DNA of 64,000 nucleotides from Cristatella mucedo (taxonomy: Eukaryota > Bryozoa > Phylactolaemata > Cristatellidae): positions 62,001 through 126,000 of the forward strand of contig WPIO01000253.1 of NCBI GenBank assembly GCA_009760855.2, given 5' to 3'. Made by a program: the position numbers and the translations under genes. The notes under the pieces are model-generated. The model was given only the letters and a program-made list of their open reading frames with translations, made no database searches and had not been told where the DNA came from. Of the stretch, positions 9,510-19,094 are shown one piece after another. Position 1 is the first letter of the stretch. Each line of letters opens with the position of its first letter.

Positions 9510-10473
9510 ATGCAAGTAGTTGAAGAGAAAGATCATTTTAGATTTGCAAGAGGTATTCCAATAGTTAAAGAAGTATTAGAAATATCTAAAATATTAATAA
9601 ATAATTATATAGATGAACAGAAAGTTTCATAACGAAGACTATGTATCTAAGAATAATGGTTTCATTCTTTCAGATCTTGATGCGAATGGAATTAGAATTA
9701 TAAATTTAGGTGATCCTGTTAATGACTTTGATGCTTTAAAAAAATCTTATGCTGATGCAAACTTTGTTATTAATTCAGGAACAACAATGAATCTTGCTGG
9801 CAAGCCTATTACTAATCTTGGTTCAGGTATTAATCCTACTGATGGAGTAAATGTTAGTCACGTAAATAATTATGTTAAAAAAACTGGTGATACAATGTTA
9901 GGAGATTAAACATGAATAGCTTTGCTATAACATCTACTTATTGGAATTCAGGTAATATCAATCCAGTTATTCTAAATGATGACTATTGTGTTACTTATGG
10001 TGGGATGAAAAGAGATGTTTTATTAAAAGCATTTCCTTTAACAACAAATATCAATATGGGTGGAAATTCAGTAGCAAATGTTGTAGAACCTGTTAATCCT
10101 TCTGATGTTGCAACAAGGAATTATATAGATAAAGCAGTTAGAAAAAATAACAGAAGTAATATCAATCTCAATGGACCCTAAAGCATTAAATTCAATACTA
10201 AATCTATCAGCGCCTTATTCGTGGACAAATAAGACTTCACCGCCAATAATGATATTGAATGTTATGGTTGTTGGAGCAAGTAATTGTGTATTCCTTAGAT
10301 CTAGTTAAGATATTAGTGTTGTGTCCGGTGAAATACGTGCAATACATACTTCTCCAAGCGGTGTTAACTTTAAGTATTATGCCTATTTCAGTAGATTACC
10401 AACTGAGTATTACTTCGTTGATAGCCTTGGGAAATTAAAGGTAAACCTCTTGGTCAGTTATGTACCCTCCTGA
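9510..10473 (+). pseudogene. Fibre protein with phage-tail-fibre-like repeats
   Basis: ATG 9510 follows AGTAGAA. A helical N-terminus (RGIPIVKEVLEISKILINN) shifts frame near 9600, then comes a series of short repeats: IRIINLGDPVNDFDALKKSY, MNLAGKPITNLGSGINPTD, and INMGGNSVANVVEPVNPSD ending ATRNYIDKAV. The pattern M-N-x-x-G-N-x-I-x-N-L-x-x-P-x-x-x-x-D-A-x-x-x-x-Y is the one found in trimeric tail fibres of phages and in spike genes of some eukaryotic DJR viruses. A TAA at 9907-9909 and a frameshift near 10180 precede a last readable part (SAPYSWTNKTSPPIMILN). It probably binds the host cell surface; inference. Part of its 5' region recurs at 12561. Confidence 0.65.
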
Positions 10474-10533
10474 AAAGTATAAGTGAACTATTAAAACTAT
10501 TAAATCTTTCAACTTTGTTCCTTTATGCTTACC

Positions 10534-10899
10534 TTAAGCAAGTGGGAATAGTTTTGAAATAGCACATATTGATTCATGCTCTAAGCATCTATGTATACCT
10601 AAAGTTGGATAACATCCACTTTTAAAATGCTTCTTCACTAAAGTATATAATTTAGTTGGTTTTTCTTTTTTATAATAATTAGAATTTATGTTACAGTGTG
10701 AACAAATGATCGTTTCACTATTTTGTGGAAGACTAGAATCAAATTCTGTTTCGCTCATATGCAAATCACATTTATCACAACGTATTTCATACTTTTGTTT
10801 TGACCTTTTTATTTTAGGAGGTTTGCAATAAGGATGTCCTGTTTCAAGGTAGTCAATTTCATTAAATGTATTTAAACACGTATCGCAAAATATTTCCAT
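10534..10899 (-). CDS. Zinc-ribbon-type small protein (121 aa)
   Basis: An apparently unbroken minus-strand gene in a degraded element. Cys pairs stand at CDTC (residues 5-8), CDKC (about 41-44) and CSHC (about 71-74), with more Cys and His later (GIHRCLEHESIC). The spacing suggests one or two zinc-binding ribbons, possibly a DNA- or RNA-binding regulator. ATG (complement of 10897-10899) is ten bases from the integrase ATG, and both use the same TATAGA palindrome, so the two genes are divergently transcribed from one site. The end is near 10534 (TAA). I do not recognise a named family. Confidence 0.55.
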   Translation of the reverse strand: MEIFCDTCLNTFNEIDYLETGHPYCKPPKIKRSKQKYEIRCDKCDLHMSETEFDSSLPQNSETIICSHCNINSNYYKKEKPTKLYTLVKKHFKSGCYPTLGIHRCLEHESICAISKLFPLA

Positions 10900-10909
10900 T
10901 CTCTATAGA
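10900..10909. promoter_or_regulatory. Shared bidirectional TCTATAGA palindrome
   Basis: The only sequence between the divergent ATGs of the zinc-ribbon gene and the integrase is TCTCTATAGA, which contains the perfect palindrome TCTATAGA (10902-10909). Read either way it gives TATAGA followed at once by, or two bases before, an ATG, matching the motif before the other viral genes. Confidence 0.6.
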
Positions 10910-11786
10910 ATGTCGTTTTTAACTCTAAAAGAAAGAAAGAAAGGAGGTAAGTTCAATCCTGACTCAGATATAAGTCAAATATTCAAACCAAGACCTAAGA
11001 ATATTCCACAAGGTTTCTTCAATGTAGTTGAACCTAATGAAAACCATCAAGCAGAAATATTATATATGCCTAATGATTCTGGATATAAATATGCTTTGAG
11101 TGTTATTGATGCTGCTAGTAGATATAAAGATTCAAGACCACTTAAAACAAAGTCTTCTATAGAAGTGACACAAGCAATAATAGATATTTATAGTAAAGGT
11201 TCTTTGAAATGGCCTAAAAAGATAGCAGTTGATCCAGGATCAGAGTTCAAAGGAGAGTTTGCTAAAGAAATGAAAAGACATGAAACACGTGTTATAGAAG
11301 GTACTACTAAAAAGAGTCTTGCATTAGTTGAAAAAATGAATAGAACAGTAGCAGAGAGAGCATTATGCACAGTATGAAAAGGAATAAGAAAGTATTAGTA
11401 AAGGAGATCATACTAGAAATAAAGAGTGGATTGATAATTTATCAAGGATTGTTGATTATCTAAATAATAATACTACAAGAGCAATTGGAGAAAAACCTGT
11501 TAAAGCAATAAAAAAAGAAATAGTAAAACTAAAGAAACCAAAATATAATAGAAAAGTAGGAAAAGAAGAAGAGGTATTACCATTAGGAACAACTTTTAGA
11601 TAATTATTAGAACCAGGTGAAGGAGAAGATGGAAAAAGAAGAAGAGCTACAGATACAATGTGGAGTTTGACTAAGCATACTATTGTTAGAATAATGGTAT
11701 TGCGAGAACAACCGTCGCGCTTTTGGGTAAATGACGTTAAAAGGAGTTTTGTTAGAGAGGAGTTACAAGTGATTAAACAAAATTAA
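10910..11786 (+). pseudogene. Retroviral-type (rve) integrase of Polinton class
   Basis: Inserts the viral DNA into the host genome. Start MSFLTLKERKKGGKF. The rve core is readable: HQAEILYMP (E49 stands where the first catalytic Asp is expected), YALSVIDAASRYKDSRPLK, VDPGSEF (D108) and ALVEKMNRTVAER (E141). A frameshift or stop near 11377 moves the rest to another frame, where NNNTTRAIGEKPVKAI and, at the C-terminus, DTMWSLTKHTIVRIMVL and FVREELQ fit the small barrel after the core. One more TAA lies near 11600. The Asp-to-Glu change and the stops mean it is inactive. The 3' end overlaps the convergent minus gene by 14 bases. Confidence 0.75.
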
Positions 11787-12171
11787 TTTCATTTTGTGAA
11801 CTTCCCAATATAATTCCTTCAAATTCCTCTTTTGTAATTTCCTCATCAGATAAAGCATTAGTAATCTTTGAGATAATTTCAGAGTTAGCATGTACAGAAT
11901 TTCTTTTACGCTTATCTATTTCTGCTAGTACACCATCAAGTGTTACAAACATCACAGATAGTGCTGAAAAGAATGAAACTATATGGCTAATATCTGGAAT
12001 TACTTGAATGTAAGTACTGGAAACAGTTACTCCTAATGCTATTACTAAGTGTATAAGTTTAATTGCATATCTAGCTCTTGTTATTTTGGTTAGACATGGT
12101 CTAATTTTTGTATTATATTGAATAGTTTCTTCATATCTTTTAATAACAAAATCTTTTCTTAAATCTGGCAG
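11773..12171 (-). pseudogene. Two-TM viral protein (~132 aa), start codon lost
   Basis: The minus frame is open over 132 codons, but the codon behind the usual TATATAGAAA motif is CTG instead of ATG (complement of 12169-12171), so the start seems mutated. After a basic helical N-terminus (PDLRKDFVIKRYEE) come two hydrophobic helices (AIKLIHLVIALGVTVSSTYI and HIVSFFSALSVMFVTLDGVL), then a charged C-terminus (NALSDEEITKEEFEG). The helix-2TM-helix layout recalls SLATT-type 2TM proteins, but the likeness is only in layout. It is convergent with the integrase. Function unknown; possibly a membrane protein. Confidence 0.5.
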
Positions 12172-12259
12172 TTTCTATATAATTTAGAAAAAAATTATAT
12201 CAATTTAAAACAACTCCAAGTAGTATGTAAATGAACGGAATGACGTCAGTTACTAAATT

Positions 12260-12559
12260 TTGACAACCGGGGAATACCCAATAGACCACGGGAATAGGAG
12301 TTATCTCCATTTCAAAATGGTCTGCAATGAAGTAGCGTTCGTGTATGATGAGCAGTATTTTTATGAGGAATTACCTATTATTGAAGAAGTAACCATAGAT
12401 GAGTACATACGATCAATCTATCAAAACTTAGTCATTATCGATGAAAAAATGGATCACATTTCTGAAGAGGTGAGTGACATGAAAAGAATGTCGCCGCTTG
12501 AAATTGATGGTGATAATGTTTACATCTTTGACGGGTCGAGTTGGGTGCGAACCATCTAA
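12260..12559 (+). CDS. Unknown ORF (99 aa) opening the 22-residue repeat array
   Basis: An ORF at the right edge of the viral DNA. It starts MTTGEYPIDHGNRSYLHF, has an acidic middle (YEELPIIEEVTIDEYI), a short coiled-coil-like stretch (IDEKMDHISEEVSDMKRM), and ends with the first unit of a 22-residue repeat (LEIDGDNVYIFDGSSWVRTI). The next bases carry a 70-bp copy of the viral fibre gene. The repeat looks like a beta-hairpin tip module, so this may be a spike-type protein linked to the virus. I do not recognise the family. No TATAGA motif precedes it. Confidence 0.4.
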   Translation: MTTGEYPIDHGNRSYLHFKMVCNEVAFVYDEQYFYEELPIIEEVTIDEYIRSIYQNLVIIDEKMDHISEEVSDMKRMSPLEIDGDNVYIFDGSSWVRTI

Positions 12560-12560
12560 C

Positions 12561-12630
12561 AGTTTCATAACGAAGACTATGTATAAAAGAATAATGGTTT
12601 CATTCTTTCAGATCTTGATGCGAATGAAAT
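12561..12630 (+). repeat. Copy of the 5' part of the viral fibre gene
   Basis: About 70 bp (TTTCATAACGAAGACTATGT...GATGCGAATG) match 9625-9695 of the fibre gene with two or three differences. They sit between the first two 22-residue repeat units and tie this region to the virus. Confidence 0.8.
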
Positions 12631-12814
12631 TATGAAAAAATGATGAAAAAATAGATCACATCTCTGAACAGCTGAGTGACATGAAAAGAATGTCGCCGCT
12701 CAAAATTGATGGTAAGAATGTTAACATCTTTAACGGGTCGAGTTGGGTGAGAACCATCCAACAGCTCGAAATTGATGGTGATAATGTTTACATCTTTAAC
12801 AGGTCGAGTTGGGT

Positions 12815-13013
12815 AATAATAATAATAATGCACTTAATAAAGCGCCCTCAGATAACTCAATCTCTCTCTAGGCGCTTTGCAATTGCTGCAAAGGGAAACG
12901 CAATTGAATGGTGAGTAAAATCATGCTTGATAAACAAGCAAAATGAATAAAATGATTAGGGGTGACATGCACAGGGTCAGCATGCAAATGTGGTTAGTGG
13001 CAGCATGCACGGT
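12815..13013 (-). mobile_element. LINE-1 3' end, 5'-truncated
   Basis: Starts with (AATAAT)n then GCACTTAATAAAGCGCCCTC, which is the reversed 3' end of the LINE-1 family. It splits one repeat unit at GGGT/GAGAACC with at most a 3-4-bp duplication (GGT). Confidence 0.8.
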
Positions 13014-13279
13014 GAGAACCATCCAACAGCTCGAAATTGATGGTAAGAATGTTTACATCTTTGACGGGTCGAGTTGGGTGCGAACGATCCAACAGCTCGA
13101 AATTGATGGTGTGTTTTCATCATTTAATAAACTGTTTGTCGAATGCATGCCATGTATTTTAGGACCTCATGATAAATCAAGGGTTGGGAATTTAAGTATT
13201 AAGGTAAGTATTGCAGCGCCACAGAAATGGCAGAGAGATGGAGGTTAAATGAAGGTAAGGTTCATATACCTGATTAAAA

Positions 13280-13350
13280 AAATTAACAACCCTCAGACAA
13301 ATTGGAACATTGGTTAACGCGCTTGCCTCCGTACTCAGCGAGAAACGGAT
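13280..13350. other. tRNA-like (SINE head-like) stretch
   Basis: TTGGTTAACGCGCTTGCCTC followed about 30 bp later by a box-B-like GGATTGAATCGC recalls a tRNA-derived head. No clear tail; weak. Confidence 0.3.
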
Positions 13351-13427
13351 TGAATCGCAAAACTAATTGAACTGTTTTGTTCATTATATAGCGTAAAAGT
13401 CACGTTAATCCACCAAACAAAACTCTA

Positions 13428-13607
13428 AGTAGATATAAAATGAATGGAAAGAAAATAAGAGTCACGAGAATGACGGCAGCCAATAAATAAATCGGACGAT
13501 GAGAAAAAATCGTGCGACAGCGAGATTGTTGATCAGAGGACGATTTATTTAATTGTTGACGTCATTCGATGTGCCCTAAGCTCCATTCCATTCATTTCAC
13601 ATCTACT
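13428..13607. repeat. 180-bp imperfect inverted repeat (AGTAGAT...ATCTACT)
   Basis: The arms of about 60 bp start AGTAGATATAAAATGAATGG and, read in reverse, AGTAGATGTGAAATGAATGG. They share AATGACG and AATAAATAAATCG further in. A related single arm (AAGTAGTATGTAAATGAACG) stands at 12220, just past the last viral gene. No target duplication found. It may be a MITE or part of the viral terminal repeat. Confidence 0.5.
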
Positions 13608-14290
13608 GCCCGAGGACTATTCGTTCCTGAGACGGCTCCACTCCCCGGGTGGGCCTAGCTGGACGTCGCTCGTGCATGAACCGGAGGCCGAAACTTATGG
13701 GATGGGCGTTTGCCTGCAAAAGGCGAGTCGTCAATTTGTCTGTGCGAGCGACTGTGGACGATTGGGGCCGAAGGCCCCCACGCTGAGGGAAACCATAAAC
13801 AGAAACCGAGGGGTAGGCAGACACAAATGGGCGTACGGACACTCGCACGGGATGGTTAAAGATTAGTAATCTTAGAAGAAGAAAGAACTGTTGCATCCGC
13901 GTAAGCAAAAACAAGGCGGAGGATAGCTCCTTAAAGGCGGCCTCAAACACGGTATCGCTGCGAAAGGGTTATGCGCTTTCCACGTGCGGATGGAACCGCT
14001 CGTAACGGTGCCAGTCTGGGCCGCCACCCGACGAATACTGGTGACCTCTGAACCTCGTAGCTAGATACTGTAGCTCGTGGCTAGCTACTGGTAAGTGCTG
14101 CACTAATGCCCGAAGGTACGCCGGAAGTAACAGGAGCAAGGCTGTGGCGAAGAGCGCTCGTACCTTAGGATATAAAGTCTATAAACGTAATGAAGAAAAG
14201 TCTATTTGACGGCAGCAGACTGTAGCAGGTGCTCGGCAGTGGCTGTGGCGTACACCAACGGCTGTGAGGCCCAGAGCTCTAATAAGTTCC
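13608..14290. other. No gene recognised
   Basis: GC-richer sequence with short chance ORFs on both strands. I see no family motif or splice pattern. Confidence 0.4.
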
Positions 14291-14384
14291 AATGCCAACG
14301 TTGAGTCTGAAATCGCAACTGCCTGCCAATCTCGTGGTGCCGGCTTTTTATAAGGCCACGTTCATTGATCTAAACCTCAGTTTC

Positions 14385-15210
14385 GTGACACCTATTTCTG
14401 AAATAGTAGCTGTATTGCAGTCCGAAAATGTAGAGTGGGCAGGGCCATTGGAGGCCATAGATTGTGATTGCACGTGCAAAATTAACGGAAAGAAATTTAG
14501 CTGATTTATTGGGAACTCTGCTTTCTATAACGTAAAAATCAAGACTGCAGTTTCACGAAGATTATTTATGAACTAGCAGCTGTATCCCACTTGTAATGTG
14601 TAGGGAATTCGGCGCAGTCGGGCCATTAAAGGATATAGCATAAAAGCGCCAGTGTGCAGTAATTCAAATATTTGAAGGTGAACCCGGAACAGTGTTTTCT
14701 GTCGCGTGTAACGAAACAGCAGTTTAGTTACGCCTATTGTGGAAACTGCAACTATGTGCTAGTTCGAATTGGTAGAATGGCTGGCTGACCCGGGCCATTG
14801 TAAGCGATAGCATGGGGGCGGGCATGTGCTATGCAATGAAATTTAACCTGTTCATCAGCAATCGGTTTTCTATTTGCGCGACGCCTATTGGGGAGATAGC
14901 AGCTGTATCGGAGTTTCAATATATTGGTTGACTGGCTGGCCTATACCGTAACATGAGATCACCCAGGTGCTACGTTTGATATTTGTTTGGTAAAGCCAGA
15001 AAATTCGTTCTATAAGATGGAATTGAAAGCGTAGTTGCTGAAAGCTTATTGTGGAAATGGTGGCTGCATTGGAGCTTGACTAGTGAGGCTGACTGGCCTG
15101 GGTCAGTGAAGGCCGTAGAATGACCGTTTCCATTCAATACACGCTCCGCTTTACGTCTGAGTGATTAAGATAGGTCGTGTCAAGTTAGGGGTGCAACGAC
15201 AAAGAAAGTA
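14385..15210 (+). repeat. Degenerate ~165-bp tandem repeat, five units
   Basis: A core like GCCTATTGTGGAAATAGCAG followed by CTGTAT and, ~40 bp on, by GGCTGGCCNGGGCCATTG-like sequence returns at about 14390, 14556, 14731, 14888 and 15046. Spacings are 157-175 bp. Units are strongly diverged, so the array is old. Confidence 0.65.
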
Positions 15211-15264
15211 ATACATTATGTAGGATAACCGATATAATCTGAGCATGCTTCCTTTAGAGCATAT

Positions 15265-15335
15265 GTGCAATGCCTAGAAAGAGGTTAGGTTCTCTTATGA
15301 CGCTATAAAACTATGTTGTTATTGTTATCCCTTTC
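15265..15335 (+). mobile_element. LINE/SINE tail fragment
   Basis: AATGCCTAGAAAGAGGTTAG...CTCTTATGACGCTATAAAAC with a following (TTGTTA) run fits the common LINE-1/SINE tail consensus in a diverged form. Similar isolated tails stand at 23110-23180, 44440-44520 and 60700-60760. Confidence 0.5.
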
Positions 15336-15339
15336 GGTA

Positions 15340-16470
15340 GAATAGTGCTTTGTAATTGCAAACATTGCGCCTATTTAAGGGGATAGCCGCTTTTAATAGT
15401 TGCTTAAAATTCAGGCAATTCAACGGCAGTAAAAAGTAAATGGACACTTTAATACATTCATTGATACACATGAAACGGAAGAATTTATTGATGTATTTCT
15501 TAATTTTTATTTGTAGTTATATGATATGATATAGATATATATATATTTTTTTTCGCATCTGAGCACGGCAAGCTTGCATATAAAGCACTAGGTGATACAC
15601 CTGTCATGCATATACCCGTCCTCCGCATTGTAGTTACCTCTACGCCCAAGTTAAAAGTATATTAAAGTCTCACAACGGTGGTTTTTCGCTGGCAAAATGA
15701 CGAATCCTCACTGGCACCCGTTCGTATTCATTCTTTTGATATTCGTTTAGACGAAGGTCAGATACTAACCAAGCAAGCATACGATATAGCACCACATTAC
15801 TATTTTCTTTCTCACTCCATCTCATTTATATAATGGTAGCCACTTGCCCAGTCTCCTATGGCACGTAAATGCTACGTGCCAGACGTGGCACGATTGCTTG
15901 CACTATTAGCTCAGCCTTTTACGATAAAAATATGAATAGACGTTAACGAAAGTGAGCTCTCATTTATTTATTTCAAATAATAGATTACATCCGATGATCA
16001 TTATACGATATTGTGGCTTCTTGAGACATTACGGCATTGTTTGAAATTGTTTAGGGCTATGAATGTCTTGAGGCTGCATGTAAAAAGATTGTTATGAATG
16101 TCCTGATAAATGATAAGAGCTGCGAATGTCTTGCGGCTGCACATACGAAAATCGTTAGACAGGTAACTACAAATGGTAAGAGCTTAGAGATCCTAGTATA
16201 AACACTGAAAGTAACAGTACTAGCACGAAAGCGATCGCCTTGCTTGCACCTAGCAATCGAATTAATTTGATGCTTTTCTATTGCTCAGACTGAAGGTCAC
16301 TCTTAATGAAGGTCATCAAAGAAAAGTAACTGCAATTGCAACCGCTGAGAATGCAATTTGACGGCAACTCTTGAAAGCCTTTTGTGCTAAGACCAGCCCT
16401 CTGTAACACCGAGGATAGACCTTTACTGAACCTGCTAAGTTACCTGCAGTACTAGTAGGCATGGGTACAT
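15340..16470. other. No gene recognised
   Basis: AT-rich, short ORFs only. Two related clauses near 16055 and 16125 (GAATGTCTTGAGGCTGCATG / GAATGTCTTGCGGCTGCACA) suggest a small local duplication. Confidence 0.4.
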
Positions 16471-16474
16471 TCAC

Positions 16475-16715
16475 ATGCACGTACACTTACACAAACACGT
16501 ACACACACATTCACACACAAGCGCAAACGCACAGACATACGCACACACACAGGCACAAAAAACTTACGGACACACGCAAACACATACAGACATGGATACA
16601 CACAGAAACAGACACACATACAAGCACATTAACCTAAACCCACGCAGGCCCGCTGGCACAAACACACACGGACACACATACACGTACCTGCGAACACACA
16701 CACACACCTACATGT
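16475..16715 (+). repeat. Degenerate (CA)n-rich tract
   Basis: Long irregular CACA/CATA tract. The 80-residue His/Thr-rich frame across it is a product of the repeat and not a gene. Confidence 0.85.
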
Positions 16716-17099
16716 AAAAATAAAAGCAGTACCCATGTGGTCACAAACTATTTTAATCCCTGGCTTGATATCTAGCAACTGGTAGCTGTTGACCGTAATA
16801 GTATAATTTCATGGTAGCCTCTGTCTACCGGAGATGAGGTTTAACGTACAAGTAAAACTTATCCATAGGTATGCTGCCCGCCTCTTCGACAATTCAATTA
16901 AGGCAGTCGCATGCTTCACATTGCGTGTTTATTTCCTTCTTGAGAAAAAGTAAAAGCATTTTTGGCTAGTGCAAGGTTGTTCCATGCATGTATGTGGCCG
17001 CCAGTGTGAGGCACTCATTTCTAGCATAGAGGAGAGCTTGAACTAAGATTTTGATTAATTTAATTTCAATCGGCATTTCCTCTCGAGATTTCCACCCAG

Positions 17100-17960
17100 C
17101 AATTGAGATCAAGCCCGAGTTTACCTCTCCGGGCTCAAGTTAAAAAATTCCATTCTCTCACAAGGTATTGATCCCATGACCTTGAGAGACTTGCAGTGCT
17201 AAAGCTGCCGTCGCCAACAGACTTGAAGCAGAAGAAAGGAACAGCTAGTTTATGGTCCATACAGGACCTGAGGGCACAACGAGGCTGAAACTGGTGCAGC
17301 AGTTCAGCTAGATATGGAGGAACCAAGCCGATCAAACCTCTGGAACTTGAAGACTAGCCTTGCAGCCATACTCATAGCCAGCTGCAGTGGCCTAGTTGCT
17401 TTCTTTTGTAGCCTAGCCAAAAGAGAAGTACAGTAAGCAAGCAGCGACCGAACTGCGGAGACTTTTTTATGCCACTGCGGAAGACAGCTCCTAATCTGAG
17501 ATCAGACGCGATTGCTAGCGGAAGAAGCACTCTTTAGAACGAAGCTTTACAAATTTAGGCAGCTGTCAAAGACGACACTAAATTTCGATCACGTGGTGAT
17601 GGTCGCACGACAGCATCACCTAGTAATAGAGTGAAGCCTTTTAATTCAGTCACACTCGTATGGTGTCCTATGAGCAGCAGTTTGGTTTTTATCGTCGTCT
17701 AGTTTTGAGAAGTTTTCCAACATCCTGGATCAAACGTCGGCAAGGCAAGCATTTAGTTTAGCAGTTGCTGCAGCAGATTCCAACGGTTTAAACGACAAAT
17801 GCAGCTGTGAATTGTAAGCATAAATGTGATATCCTATTCCATAGTCCTTAATCACATTTCCAAGAGGTGGACTATACATGAAAAACAGCAAGTGACCGTG
17901 GACCTACCTTTGAGGAACTCCACAGGTGACCTGTCTCGTGTGTGTGAGACCTAACACACA
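17100..17960 (-). mobile_element. LINE-2 fragment (RT C-terminal region)
   Basis: On the minus strand the segment LVPPYLAELLHQFQPRCALR matches the C-terminal part of LINE-2 polyproteins, as at 23.6 and 61.4 kb. Sequence up to about 17960 continues as a diverged LINE with many stops. Confidence 0.6.
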
Positions 17961-18059
17961 CGACGCGAATCGAACACGATCAGACAAGTACGATTTAAAC
18001 CACGAAAGTGCCTCATTTGCCAGACCGATATTGTAAGGATTACAAAGAAAATAACGTTT

Positions 18060-19090
18060 GGCGCATTTATCTTAGGGTTATGGCGTCCCGGTATAATGAA
18101 AGACTAGAAATTCTTTGCAAAACATGAACTATCTGTACTACAATGATACTAATTAGTAGCATTAGAGCCCGTCACGCTTGGTAGCCTATCGTGCACCTCT
18201 AATGCTCTGCATTATGGCTTACGCATGAGAATAAACATGTTACTTGATATGCTCGTCCTTTCCTCATCATACGTTCCTTCTTTTCTCACCTCTTACCGTG
18301 GATTATTAGCCTGAATGAATCCAATAAATGAGATGGTGAAGGTTGGTTTCTATAAGTAGCCTGTAAATTTATTGAAATGGATAATATTAGTAGGATTAAA
18401 CCTGGTCAGATTATATCCACTAATATAAATAAGTGCTTCACAAGTGAGTTCTAGGAGACAGCTGGTGCAACAATAAAAATATGATAATATAAAAGAATTC
18501 CACGTTGCATGCATAAGGAAATCTCTTAAATCTGTAGCGATATATTCCACAACGGAGAGTGACTGAGATACTGATAGGAAAGACGACTGAGTACTAGCAT
18601 CAGTACCAATGCCAGAAACAGCTTGTGTCTGACCGTAGTTAAAAAATACAAGACGACCGGACTTCAGGCGTGCGACTGAATGAAGAAAAGAATTTCGCTA
18701 TAAGCGCTAAAGATCCCAAAACCACTGAATTACCGGTCCGATGTTCTACCGATCAAGTAATGCAGGCTACTCTTCCTACGTTGTTAGACGGAGAATAATT
18801 TACAGCTATTCAACTGTAAATAGCCTGAACCTAGTTTACCTAGTATGCGACTGCAAGATAAGTGGTTCTCCCAAGTTCGTAAGTACAAAATCTCGCAGGT
18901 TTCATCGGGCGCGTCAGTAAAGTGAGAAATCAAGTGGTCTATCGCACAGTGGTGCTGTGAAATTTTCATTTGGTAAATCAACCACCTTGAAAGGAACAAT
19001 TCGCGAAAAACAATAGGATTTTAAGTTGAAGGTTATGGATTAAAAGCTTGAATAATGAACGACATGAAGAATGGTTACTGGTGGTACCAC
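18060..19090. other. No gene recognised
   Basis: Short, stop-rich frames, no repeated family seen except weak LINE resemblance at the left edge. Confidence 0.35.
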
Positions 19091-19094
19091 TTAA

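Larger units (their letters stand above)
12490..13110 (+). repeat. 66-bp coding tandem repeat (22 aa), LINE-interrupted
   Basis: Units start near 12497, 12695, 12766, 13028 and 13094. Each codes LEIDG(D/K)NVYIF(D/N)GSSWVRTIQQ with few changes. The first two units also share about 70 bp upstream (GATGAAAAAATGGATCACAT type). One unit is split by the LINE-1 tail at 12815-13013, between GGGT and GAGAACC. Confidence 0.8.

Noticed and set aside
1-12171. Possible bacterial contamination or prophage because of tail-fibre repeats
   Set aside because: Integrase and DJR capsid are of eukaryotic-virus type, and host LINE and SINE copies sit inside the block, so it is in the animal genome.
16475-16717. 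80-residue His/Thr-rich ORF
   Set aside because: Product of the CA-rich tract; no start context or similarity.
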